A stretch of 64,000 nt of DNA from Arenimonas soli (lineage in GTDB: Bacteria; Pseudomonadota; Gammaproteobacteria; Xanthomonadales; Xanthomonadaceae). A model generated the notes under the pieces. That model had not been told where the DNA came from. It saw only the letters and a list, made by a program, of their open reading frames with translations, and ran no database searches. Shown piece after piece: positions 28,875 to 37,051 of this stretch (position 1 is the stretch's first letter; each line of letters opens with the position of its first letter). The position numbers and the translations under genes are program-made. Location: assembly GCF_014643775.1 (NCBI RefSeq), contig NZ_BMKC01000001.1, forward strand, positions 930,001 to 994,000, given 5' to 3'.

Positions 28875-28989
28875 GGCGCTTGAGTACGCTGCGTCTGAGC
28901 AGACGGTCGGTTCGCATGACGTGGACGACAATGATCCGGATGCCATCGGGCCGATAGAAGACCCGGCAAGCTGGCTCGACACGCTTGAA
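28858..28989 (-). pseudogene. Remnant of a RelE/ParE-type toxin C-terminus
   Basis: Reading the minus strand gives 43 codons to a TAA: VEPACRVFYRPDGIRIIVVH, then VMRTDRLLRR and a basic end. The pattern CRVFYR-DG-RIIVVHVMR matches the last strands of RelE/ParE/HigB-type toxins. An in-frame TGA interrupts it upstream and no start or N-terminal half is present. No antitoxin gene is seen. The call rests on a short match and is tentative. Confidence 0.4.
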
Positions 28990-29820
28990 TCAAGTCGCAC
29001 CCTCGCGTCGTGCACGAACGCGGCCGAATTGCCAGAATCCTATGAAGCCAAGCGCCATCACGAGCATATAGCTGAGCGACCCGACGGTTACAGCGCGAGC
29101 AGCAGGCTCGGGAATCACCAGATGCCATAGTCCTGCCCCGTCCTTCTCGCCGACACTCCATCCCGCCAAATTCCACGCGGCGTGTACACCGATCGGCACC
29201 GCCAAGCCACGAGTAACCAACGCAGCGATGCCGAACAGCAGCGCACCAGCGCCGGCGCCAAGCATAGCCGCGCCGAGTGTCCAGCCATACGCGAGGTGCA
29301 AGGCGCCGAACGCCAATGCTCCCAAAACAAGCGCCAAGGCACGACCCGTCCTTTCTTCGAGCCGGCGAAGCGCGTACCCCCGGAACCCAATCTCCTCCAT
29401 CATGGCCAGCACCAAGTACGTAGCCAACGCGAGCAGGAGAGTCGCCGTGGGTATTACGGGTGCGGGCACGATACGAACGTCGGTAAGACTCAGGAGGACG
29501 AGCAAATGACCTCCGTATAGGGCGCCTCCAATGGCGGCGCCGATGCCGAAGCGACCGATGCTGCGGCGCTCAAAGCGTAAGCCTGCGCTACCCGCATCAC
29601 GTCGTTCCCAGTGCAGGAAGGCGGCAGTGAGCGCCAGGAGACCGATGCTGCTGGTGGCGCCCCACGCCATGGCCGAGAACGGGGCCGGTGCGATGTGACT
29701 GACCATGCCGAATCCAATGAGGATGCCGATCGTGGCGAGCCAGAAGAGCGCGACTGCGGCGAGCGTGCGCCACCTTGTGGGAACGGCGGTCATTTGGGTG
29801 TCGTGCATCTCGGAAGGCAA
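28990..29820 (-). CDS. CPBP family intramembrane glutamic endopeptidase
   Basis: 276 residues with about eight hydrophobic segments. The CPBP (Abi/CAAX protease-like) motifs are all present: EEIGFRGYALRRLEER, HLAYGWTLGAA and HAAWNLAGW. These proteases cleave within the membrane; bacterial roles include bacteriocin self-immunity and envelope signalling. The TTG start at 29820 follows GAAGG and directly abuts the stop of the upstream DUF3999 gene. ATG at 29808 is the alternative. Base composition here is visibly less GC-rich than neighbouring genes (35 of 60 bases G or C at 29041-29100), which suggests later acquisition together with the adjacent toxin remnant. Confidence 0.85.
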   Translation of the reverse strand: MPSEMHDTQMTAVPTRWRTLAAVALFWLATIGILIGFGMVSHIAPAPFSAMAWGATSSIGLLALTAAFLHWERRDAGSAGLRFERRSIGRFGIGAAIGGALYGGHLLVLLSLTDVRIVPAPVIPTATLLLALATYLVLAMMEEIGFRGYALRRLEERTGRALALVLGALAFGALHLAYGWTLGAAMLGAGAGALLFGIAALVTRGLAVPIGVHAAWNLAGWSVGEKDGAGLWHLVIPEPAARAVTVGSLSYMLVMALGFIGFWQFGRVRARREGAT

Positions 29821-31161
29821 TCAGTCCGCCTTCGGATGCCGAAGCACCTTCAGCGACACCGCCAGCACCAGGGCTGCCCCCACTGCCAGCACCGCCCACA
29901 GCAACCAACGCTGCCAGTCCTCGCCGCGCTTCGGCGCCAGGGCCTGTTCGCCGCCGGCTTCGGTCCGCATGCCCAGCGTCGCGGGCACCGGTGGCGCGCT
30001 CGCGGCTTCCAGCGCGGCCTTGACGGGATAGTCCTCGCGCTCGGCGCGCACGCTGCCGGCGGCCAGGGTGTACGGGCTCGGACCCTGGGCCAGCAGCACG
30101 AAACGTTCTGGGCGATAGCCCAGCACCAGCTTCGGGGCCTTGCTCAGCGCGGGCTGGGTGGTCAGGCGCCATTCGCGCTCGCGGCGGGGGTCGATGCGGG
30201 GCGCAATGTGGCGCACTTCGTCCTTGCCATTGCCCAGGCGGAAGGCGGCGAAGTTGGCCACGGGGCGCCACCAGTCTTCGCCGGGGTTCCTTGCGCCTAT
30301 CTGGGCGGCGGCCACGGAATTGGCGTCGGCCAGGGTCAGGTCCACGCGTTCGACGGCGATGGGGCCCGGGGTGGTGAAGTCGTACACGCCGGCCTCTGCG
30401 CCGGCCTGGGTGCCGGCCAGTTCGATCTGCAGCCACGGGCGGCCGTCGCCGGCGTCCACGCGGCGTTCGCCCTTGAGCGCGGCCAGCATCGGCCAGTTGC
30501 CGTTGCCTTCGATGGCCAGGCGCAGGTAGCGCGCCTGGGTGGCGTCGAACGCCAGCTGCAGGCGTTCGATGCGCAGGCCGTTGTCGTCCAGGGCCACCAG
30601 CGGCAGGCCGCTGCCGATGCGCTGCCAGTCGGCCAGGTCATCCGAGGCGCTGATGCGCACGCGCAGGTTCACCGGCAGTTGCGCGGCTTCGGCCAGCTCG
30701 ACGTGCAGCACGGAAATCGCCGGCGGGTCTTCGCCGCGGTCGAGCAGCAGGTCGTGGCGTTCTTCGGGCGGCGGTGTGTCGTCGGTCGTGCGCAGGTCCA
30801 GGCCGCGCAGCGTGCCGTCGGCGTCGCGTTCCAGGCGCAGGGCCAGGCTTTCGGGCTGGCCGGGGGCGGGCAGGGGCACGCGCAGCCAGGGAATCGCATC
30901 CAACTCTTCCTCGTCCCGGGCCTTGGGCGGCCAGGGTGCGAAGGGTACGGGTTCGCCGTCGGCGTTGAACACGGCCAGGTCGCGCAGGTCGCCGCGGGTC
31001 ACGTACTGCAGCACTTCGGCGTCGAGCTCGAGCACGTGCGCGGCGCCTTCGCCTTCGGTCTGGATCGGCCACTGCCAGGCGTAGTCCTGCGGCGAAGCCG
31101 CCCGGGCGGGGCTGGCCATCACGGTGGCCAGGGCGGCGGTTATCAGGAAGCAAGCACGCAT
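29821..31161 (-). CDS. DUF3999 family periplasmic/membrane protein
   Basis: 446 residues. A signal peptide (about 1-21, ASPARA) is followed by a long beta-rich extracytoplasmic region and one C-terminal membrane helix (about 417-440, LLWAVLAVGAALVLAVSLKV) with a short basic tail. The length and topology match DUF3999 proteins. It starts 4 bases after the DUF2339 stop, and the DUF2339-DUF3999 pair is widespread in proteobacteria. Function is unknown; the topology suggests a periplasmic domain working with the large membrane partner. Confidence 0.85.
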   Translation of the reverse strand: MRACFLITAALATVMASPARAASPQDYAWQWPIQTEGEGAAHVLELDAEVLQYVTRGDLRDLAVFNADGEPVPFAPWPPKARDEEELDAIPWLRVPLPAPGQPESLALRLERDADGTLRGLDLRTTDDTPPPEERHDLLLDRGEDPPAISVLHVELAEAAQLPVNLRVRISASDDLADWQRIGSGLPLVALDDNGLRIERLQLAFDATQARYLRLAIEGNGNWPMLAALKGERRVDAGDGRPWLQIELAGTQAGAEAGVYDFTTPGPIAVERVDLTLADANSVAAAQIGARNPGEDWWRPVANFAAFRLGNGKDEVRHIAPRIDPRREREWRLTTQPALSKAPKLVLGYRPERFVLLAQGPSPYTLAAGSVRAEREDYPVKAALEAASAPPVPATLGMRTEAGGEQALAPKRGEDWQRWLLWAVLAVGAALVLAVSLKVLRHPKAD

Positions 31162-31165
31162 GCAG

Positions 31166-33883
31166 TTACTCCGAACGACGGGGTGGGGTGGGGGCGATGC
31201 GGCCGACCACGATCAGCAGCAGGCCCACGACCACGAAGGAAACGATGCCGGCGACGTTGCCGACGAAATGGCGGTCCACGAACAGCAGCTTCAGCAGCAC
31301 CACGCCCAGCAACGCGGCGCCGAACCACCACAGCGCCCGGTCCCCGCGGCGCGAGCCCATCACCCAGGCGGTGACGCCGGCCAGGCCCCAGGCGATGGTG
31401 AGGCTGGCCTGCGCCGCGGTTTCGCCCAGCAGGTCGGGCGACCAGGGCAGGCCGCCCAGCTGGTGGCAGGCCCGCAGCACGCTCATTGACAGCATGAACA
31501 GCGCCGCGCCGGCCCAGGCCAGCCAGCCCAGGCGGTGCGGGTCGCTGTGGCTGCGCAGCCACAGCGCCGCCATCACCAGGCCCAGCAGCAGCCACAGCTC
31601 CAGCGGGTTGAGCAGCGGCAGCCAGGGCAGCGGCGCGCTGTCGCCGGGCAGGAAGTGGCCGAACAGCCAGCCCAGGCCCAGGCCCAGGCCAGCCATCACC
31701 AGCCAGACCTTCCGCCAGCGCGGGAACTGGTCGGCCACCGGCCAGCCGCCGATGGCCGGGCGCTTCCAGGCCAGCACGAACAGGACGGCCAAGGGCGCCA
31801 ACACCGCCGGCAGCAGCCAGCCGTCGGCCAGCTGGCTGCGGTCGGCCAGCACCCGCAACAGGGTGATGCCGCCGGCCAGGGACACGGTCAGCAGCCAGGC
31901 GACGTGGGCGAACGCCAGCCCCAGCGAGCGCGGGCTGCGCAGCGCCCGCAGCGTCACCAGTGCGCCGGCCAGCAGCGGCCACCAAAGCACAAGCGGCCAG
32001 TCGAACAGCGTGGTGTCCCAATGGTCCTGCGAGGCCAGCGACAGCGGCAGCAGCAGCATCACCGACACCGCCACCGGCCACGACAGACGCGGCCAGACCA
32101 GCGGCTTGCGCAGCGCCGCGGCCAGCGCCGCGGTCAGCACGCAGAAGCCGGCGTAGTACAGCGCGTCGAAGCGCGGCGACAGGTTCACTCCGATCTCGCG
32201 CATGCCCAGCAGCGCCCACCAGCCCAGGCCGACCAGGAACAGGATGATCTGCAGCACGCGGCTGGCACCGGCGCGCATGTACAGGAAGGACGCCGCCAGC
32301 CAGGCGAAGGCAAGCAGGCCCAGGTTCATGGCGTGGCCGTTGAACACGAAGCGGTCCTGCCAGTCCAGGTTCCATGTGAACAAGCTGGCGAACCAGGCAC
32401 CGCTGGCCAGCACCAGCAGCACCAGGCCGGACCAGTGGGTCAGGCGGCGGCTCTGGCGCAGGCCCAGCCAGATCATGCCCACGCCCTGGATCGCCCAGGC
32501 CGCGGACGTCCAGCGCGCCGACAGCGCCAGCGGAATGGCCAGCGTCGCGAACACCACGCCCATGCCGGCGGCGCTTTGCGCCAGGTCGCGAAGGCGCTGG
32601 TTGCGCTGCGCCCAAAGCGCCAGGCCGGCGAAGATCGCGGCCACCACCACGGCGCTGGTGGCCAGGCCGAAGCGGTCGCCTTCGAGCAGGCCCACCTGCA
32701 TCGGGAAGGCAAGCAGCGGCGTGCCGAACAGCAGGGTGCCGTCCACCTTGCCGTTTTTCTGCCGCCCGGCCAGGGCGTACAGCACCGGGATGGACACATA
32801 GAAGAGGAAGAACAGCACCAGGAACGGTTCGACGCTGGCGAACAGCTCGGGCCGGTAATACTTCGCGCCCCAGACCCCGCCGATGGCGAAGGTGAACACG
32901 AAGCCCACCAGGTTCAGCGCCCGCCACGGTTTTTTCCAGGCAATGGCGAAGACGGCGGCGTTGAGCACGGCGTAATAGCTGAACAGCGCGACATGGTTGC
33001 CGCTGCCGGTGGAAAGCAACACCGGCGCCAGGTAGCCGCCGATGAAGCCGAGCACGGCCAGGGCCGGCGCGTCCTGCTTCACCGCCAGCACGCTGGCACC
33101 GGCGACCAGGACCACCACCAGCACGAAGGCCGGCAGGGCGGCCAGCACGTGGTAATTGCGGAAGGCCGCGAACACCACCAGCAACAGGATGCCGATCGCG
33201 CCACCTTGCAGGCTCAGGCCGAAGGCCGGGCGTTCGGCGGCGTTGCGCAGGCCCCAGACCAGCAGGGCGATGGCCGCGGCGGCGATGCCGGCCAGGCGCA
33301 GTTCGATCGGCACCACCAGCCAGCCGGCGTCGGCGGCGTACTTGATGCCGGCGGCGACGCCGAACATCAGCACCAGCACGCCCAGCTTCACCGGCACGTT
33401 GCCTTCGAACAGCCAGGCCTTGGCGACCAGGATGGCGCGGGTGAACGGGTCGGGTTCCGCCGGTCTGGCGGGTTCGGCCGGGCTTTCGATGCGCGGCGCA
33501 GGCGCGGCGGCGGCGACGGGCCGGGCCGGGGTGGGTCCGGGCTGGGCGGGCTGCGCCTGGGCAGGAACCGGGGGTGGCTGCGGCGCCGGGGCGGCGGCGG
33601 GAGCCGGGGCCGGGGCGTCCACTTCGGGGCGCAGGCCAGGGGTGCCCACGTCCGTTTCTGGCAGGGGTGCCGGCGCGGGCCGGGCCTGGGCCGCCGTTGA
33701 AGCGGCCTGGCCACGCAGCGCGAGCACTTGCTGTTCTAGCAGGCCGACCCGGCGGCGCAGCAGCAGCAGGCTGCCGGAAAGCAGGCCCAGGCCGGCTCCG
33801 GCCAGGAAGCCGAAGAACATCCGGCTCTCGTCGGCGATCAGCGCACCCAGCAGCGCCCCTACAAACCCCAGGATCCAACTCAT
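31166..33883 (-). CDS. DUF2339 family polytopic membrane protein
   Basis: 905 residues. An N-terminal hydrophobic hairpin (about 1-45) is followed by a short coiled segment (RRRVGLLEQQVLAL). Next comes a Pro/Ala-rich linker (about 70-150), then about 20 or more membrane helices to the end. I chose the ATG giving MSWILGFVGALLGAL, which follows GGGGAAGCGG; the frame runs further upstream with no homology. It is divergent from the exopolysaccharide operon, sharing a roughly 215-base intergenic region. The proline-rich linker would make it a likely EF-P client (inference). Molecular function unknown. Confidence 0.87.
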   Translation of the reverse strand: MSWILGFVGALLGALIADESRMFFGFLAGAGLGLLSGSLLLLRRRVGLLEQQVLALRGQAASTAAQARPAPAPLPETDVGTPGLRPEVDAPAPAPAAAPAPQPPPVPAQAQPAQPGPTPARPVAAAAPAPRIESPAEPARPAEPDPFTRAILVAKAWLFEGNVPVKLGVLVLMFGVAAGIKYAADAGWLVVPIELRLAGIAAAAIALLVWGLRNAAERPAFGLSLQGGAIGILLLVVFAAFRNYHVLAALPAFVLVVVLVAGASVLAVKQDAPALAVLGFIGGYLAPVLLSTGSGNHVALFSYYAVLNAAVFAIAWKKPWRALNLVGFVFTFAIGGVWGAKYYRPELFASVEPFLVLFFLFYVSIPVLYALAGRQKNGKVDGTLLFGTPLLAFPMQVGLLEGDRFGLATSAVVVAAIFAGLALWAQRNQRLRDLAQSAAGMGVVFATLAIPLALSARWTSAAWAIQGVGMIWLGLRQSRRLTHWSGLVLLVLASGAWFASLFTWNLDWQDRFVFNGHAMNLGLLAFAWLAASFLYMRAGASRVLQIILFLVGLGWWALLGMREIGVNLSPRFDALYYAGFCVLTAALAAALRKPLVWPRLSWPVAVSVMLLLPLSLASQDHWDTTLFDWPLVLWWPLLAGALVTLRALRSPRSLGLAFAHVAWLLTVSLAGGITLLRVLADRSQLADGWLLPAVLAPLAVLFVLAWKRPAIGGWPVADQFPRWRKVWLVMAGLGLGLGWLFGHFLPGDSAPLPWLPLLNPLELWLLLGLVMAALWLRSHSDPHRLGWLAWAGAALFMLSMSVLRACHQLGGLPWSPDLLGETAAQASLTIAWGLAGVTAWVMGSRRGDRALWWFGAALLGVVLLKLLFVDRHFVGNVAGIVSFVVVGLLLIVVGRIAPTPPRRSE

Positions 33884-33961
33884 CCGCTTCCCCCAGCGAC
33901 CAGTCGGGCGAGTGTAACCAACCCCATGGCCCCAGGTGCCGGGTCCGATATCGCCAAACGC

Positions 33962-33974
33962 GTCACATTTTGAC
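33962..33974. promoter_or_regulatory. Candidate enhancer-binding-protein site
   Basis: GTCACATTTTGAC has matching GTCA/TGAC halves. Its centre lies about 108 bases before the predicted sigma-54 transcript start, a normal distance for an upstream activator site. It resembles the FleQ-type GTCA-N-TGAC pattern but is one base shorter. Regulator identity is inference. Confidence 0.35.
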
Positions 33975-34049
33975 CCTGCTGCGCCCCGGCCGGCCCGCGT
34001 GAAGGGCGGCCTGGCTGCCATGCCGCTGTCATTTGGCTGTAACCCAGGC

Positions 34050-34064
34050 TGGCACGGGAATTGC
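34050..34064 (+). promoter_or_regulatory. Sigma-54 (RpoN) promoter of the glycosyltransferase operon
   Basis: TGGCACGGGAATTGCAT contains the full -24 (TGGCAC) and -12 (TTGCA) elements at the exact family spacing, which predicts a start near 34076. The leader to the ATG at 34099 is then about 23 bases and holds CAGGGGG as ribosome site. This is one of the closest matches to the RpoN consensus one can expect by eye. Confidence 0.85.
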
Positions 34065-34098
34065 ATCTACTCCCGCGACAACTCAGGGGGCTTCATCA

Positions 34099-35508
34099 AT
34101 GCTGGATCAATCCCAGGCGCCAGCCCGTTTCGAGGGCGACGCCGGCGACATGCTGCAGGCCGACGATTCGAATGCGCGGCCCCTGCGCCAAGGCTTCTAC
34201 CTGCCGGTGCCCGCCAAGTTCGTCCTGGTGCTGGTGCTGGCCCTGGCGTGGATGGCGGCCAGCGTCTGGCTGTCGCTGCCCTGGCTGCACGAGCTCAGCC
34301 GCCTGGCGGGCCTGCCGCTGGCCCTGGTCGCGATCGGCTTCATCGCCTACGTGCCCGGGTTCATGAATGCCTTCCTGGTCGGTTCGATCCTCAGCGACCG
34401 CCGCCCGAAACGGCGCCTCGTTATCCACTACCCCAAGGTGGATGTCCTGGTGGCCTGCTACAACGAACGCGACAACATCGCCGACACGCTGGCCAGCCTG
34501 GCCGCGCAGGACTATCCCGGCCTCATCCGCGTCACCCTGATCGACGACGGCTCCACCGACGACACCCTGGCCGTGGCGCGGGCCGAAACCCGTCGCCTGG
34601 CGAGTGCTTCGGTGGAAATGCGCGTCATCGCCATGCCACGCAACGGCGGCAAGGCCAGCGCGCTCAACCATGGCCTGGCCGGCACCTCGGCCGGGCTGGT
34701 GATCACCGTCGACGGCGATTCCTACCTGCGCGCCGACGCCATCCGCAAGCTGGTCGAGCGTTTCCTGTCCGATCCGCCCAACACGGTGGCGGTGGCCGGC
34801 GCCGTGCTGGTGCGCAATTCGCGCCGGAACTGGCTGACCCGCGCCCAGGAATGGGACTACTTCCACGGCATCGCGGCCGTGAAGCGCATGCAGAGCATGT
34901 ACCACGGCACCCTGGTGGCGCAGGGCGCGTTTTCGCTCTACACCCGCGATGCGCTGGAACAGGTGGGTGGCTGGCCCGATTGCGTGGGCGAAGACATCGT
35001 GCTGTCCTGGGCCCTGCTCGAAACCGGGGCCCGGCTGGGCTATTGCGAAGAAGCCTGCCTGTTCACCAAGGTGCCCGACCGCCTGCGCCAGTTTTCCCGG
35101 CAGCGCCAGCGCTGGTCGCGCGGGCTGATGGAAGCGTTCGCGCGCCATGGCCGGCTCCTGTTCAAGCGCCGCCTGAGCACGCTGTTCATCTGGTGGAACC
35201 TGCTGTTCGTCCCGATGGACCTGGTGTACACGCTGGTGTTCATCCCGGGCGTGATCGCGGCGTTCTTCGGCTACTACTGGATCGTCGGCATCATGACCCT
35301 GCTGGTCCTGCCGCTGGCCGCGATCTGGAACGCCATCATCTTCCGCGTCCAGCGCCGCATGTTGAACGGCCAGGGCATGAGCGTGCGCCGCAACATCGGC
35401 GGTTTCCTGGTCTATTCGCTGGGCTATACCGCCATCCTGCAGCCGGTCTGCGTGGTGGGCTACGCCGCCGAGCTCCTGCGCCTGCGCAAGACCTGGGGCA
35501 CCAAATGA
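34099..35508 (+). CDS. Membrane GT2 polysaccharide synthase, PgaC-like (copy 1)
   Basis: 469 residues. Two N-terminal membrane helices (about 35-60 and 68-98) come first, then a cytoplasmic GT-A domain with YNERDNIADT, LIDDGSTDDT, the metal-binding DGDS in VITVDGDSYL, GED for the catalytic base, and RQRQRWSRG (QxxRW). Three or four C-terminal helices end in RKTWGTK. This is the processive beta-glycan synthase arrangement of PgaC, IcaA and hyaluronan synthases, with polymer made and exported through the inner membrane. Sugar specificity cannot be read from sequence. It is the first gene of the sigma-54 operon, with a close paralogue following. Confidence 0.9.
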   Translation: MLDQSQAPARFEGDAGDMLQADDSNARPLRQGFYLPVPAKFVLVLVLALAWMAASVWLSLPWLHELSRLAGLPLALVAIGFIAYVPGFMNAFLVGSILSDRRPKRRLVIHYPKVDVLVACYNERDNIADTLASLAAQDYPGLIRVTLIDDGSTDDTLAVARAETRRLASASVEMRVIAMPRNGGKASALNHGLAGTSAGLVITVDGDSYLRADAIRKLVERFLSDPPNTVAVAGAVLVRNSRRNWLTRAQEWDYFHGIAAVKRMQSMYHGTLVAQGAFSLYTRDALEQVGGWPDCVGEDIVLSWALLETGARLGYCEEACLFTKVPDRLRQFSRQRQRWSRGLMEAFARHGRLLFKRRLSTLFIWWNLLFVPMDLVYTLVFIPGVIAAFFGYYWIVGIMTLLVLPLAAIWNAIIFRVQRRMLNGQGMSVRRNIGGFLVYSLGYTAILQPVCVVGYAAELLRLRKTWGTK

Positions 35509-35531
35509 AGGCGCGCGCGCCCGGCCGCGAA

Positions 35532-35608
35532 CCTGAACCTTGTCCGCGGGGTGGGGCCGGGTTCAGGGCCTTGCCCTCAGCGTGCACGAACCGCGGGAAC
35601 CCCCGCGG
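35532..35608 (+). other. Intercistronic hairpins between the two synthase genes
   Basis: In the 130-base gap there are two inverted repeats. CCTGAAC (35532-35538) pairs with GTTCAGG (35561-35567). CCGCGGG (35591-35597) pairs with CCCGCGG (35602-35608), the latter followed by GATCTTT. They could slow polymerase, stop decay or set the relative expression of the two synthases. No promoter is evident in the gap. Confidence 0.4.
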
Positions 35609-35638
35609 GATCTTTCCCAAGTTCAAGGCGATCACCTG

Positions 35639-37051
35639 ATGCTGGACAATTCCCGGACGCCGGTCCTCGACACCGAGGGCGCCGGCGTTCTGCCGCGTCC
35701 GCCCGTGCCCAGCGGGACGGCCACGCAACGACCCGGCTTCTACGTCCCGGTGACCGTCAAGTTCGTCCTGCTGCTGGTTTTCGCCCTGGCCTGGATGGCC
35801 TTCAGCATCTGGCTGTCCCAGCCCTGGCTGCGCGAACTGAGCCTGCTGGCGGGCCTGCCGCTGGCGATCGTCGCCATCGCCTTCATCGCCTACCTGCCGG
35901 GACTGATGAACGCGTTCCTGGCCGGTTCGATCCTCAGCGACCGCCGGCCCCGGCGCCTGGCCATCCAGCATTACCCCGACCTGGACGTGCTGGTGGCCTG
36001 CTTCAACGAAGCCGGGAACATCGCCGACACCCTGCAGAGCCTGTCGCTGCAGGACTACCCGGGCCGGATCCGGGTCACCGTCATCGACGACGGGTCCACC
36101 GACGACACCCAGGACATCGCGCGCCGGCAGGGCGCGCGCCTGTCGACGCCGGACATCTTCTTCCAGACCAATTCGCTGGCCACCAACGTCGGCAAGGCCG
36201 GGGCGCTCAACCAGGGCCTGGCTGCCACCGACGCCGCGCTGGTGATCACCGTGGACGGCGATTCCTACCTGCGCACCGACGCCATCCGCAAGCTGGTCGA
36301 ACGTTTCCTGTCGGACCCGCCCAACACCGTGGCCGTCGCCGGCGCCGTGCTGGTGCGCAACTCGCGTGAAAACTGGCTGACCCGCGCCCAGGAATGGGAC
36401 TACTTCCACGGCATCGCCGCGGTCAAGCGCATGCAGAGCATGTTCCACGGCACCCTGGTGGCGCAGGGCGCTTTTTCGCTCTACACCCGCGATGCGCTGG
36501 AACAGGTGGGCGGCTGGCCGGACTGCGTGGGCGAGGACATCGTGCTGTCCTGGGCGATGCTCAAGACCGGCGCCCGCATCGGCTACTGCGAGGAAGCCTG
36601 CCTGTTCACCAACGTGCCCGAGACCCTGGGCCAGTTCGCCCGGCAGCGGCAGCGCTGGTCGCGCGGCCTGATGGAAGCCTTCGGCCGCCACGGCAGCCTG
36701 CTGGTGAAGCCGCGCCTTAGCACGTTCTTCATCTGGTGGAACCTGATGTTCCTGCCCATGGACCTGGTGTTCACCCTGGTCTTCATTCCGGGCATCATCG
36801 CGGCGTTTTTCGGCTACTTCTGGGTGGTGGGCCTGATGACCCTGCTGGTGCTGCCGCTGGCCATGCTGTGGAACGCCATCATCTTCCATGCGCAGCAGCG
36901 CATGTTCAAAACCCAGGGGCTGGCGGTTCGCCGCAACGTCGGGGGTTTCCTGTTCTATTCGCTCGGTTACACCCTGCTGCTGCAGCCGATCTGCGTCCTT
37001 GGATACGGCTCCGAGCTGCTGGGCTTCCGCAAGACCTGGGGTACGAAATGA
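35639..37051 (+). CDS. Membrane GT2 polysaccharide synthase, PgaC-like (copy 2)
   Basis: 470-residue tandem paralogue of copy 1 with the same helices and motifs: VIDDGSTDDT, VITVDGDSYL, CVGEDIVLSWA and RQRQRWSRG. The catalytic middle (about 205-350) is nearly identical to copy 1, while the first 30 residues and the segment after DDGSTDDT differ. Both copies keep every catalytic residue, so both should be active. The ATG follows AAGGCG. Its stop overlaps the start of the barrel gene (ATGA), giving tight coupling. Two synthases may form a heteromeric complex or add different sugars (inference). Confidence 0.9.
   Translation: MLDNSRTPVLDTEGAGVLPRPPVPSGTATQRPGFYVPVTVKFVLLLVFALAWMAFSIWLSQPWLRELSLLAGLPLAIVAIAFIAYLPGLMNAFLAGSILSDRRPRRLAIQHYPDLDVLVACFNEAGNIADTLQSLSLQDYPGRIRVTVIDDGSTDDTQDIARRQGARLSTPDIFFQTNSLATNVGKAGALNQGLAATDAALVITVDGDSYLRTDAIRKLVERFLSDPPNTVAVAGAVLVRNSRENWLTRAQEWDYFHGIAAVKRMQSMFHGTLVAQGAFSLYTRDALEQVGGWPDCVGEDIVLSWAMLKTGARIGYCEEACLFTNVPETLGQFARQRQRWSRGLMEAFGRHGSLLVKPRLSTFFIWWNLMFLPMDLVFTLVFIPGIIAAFFGYFWVVGLMTLLVLPLAMLWNAIIFHAQQRMFKTQGLAVRRNVGGFLFYSLGYTLLLQPICVLGYGSELLGFRKTWGTK

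Noticed and set aside
31535-33700. 721-codon plus-strand frame rich in Gln, His and Arg
   Set aside because: It mirrors the DUF2339 gene, whose membrane helices and linker are coherent; composition is typical of an antisense shadow.
34099-37051. One of the two synthases being a pseudogene
   Set aside because: Both frames are full length and keep DDG, DGDS, GED and QRQRW motifs.
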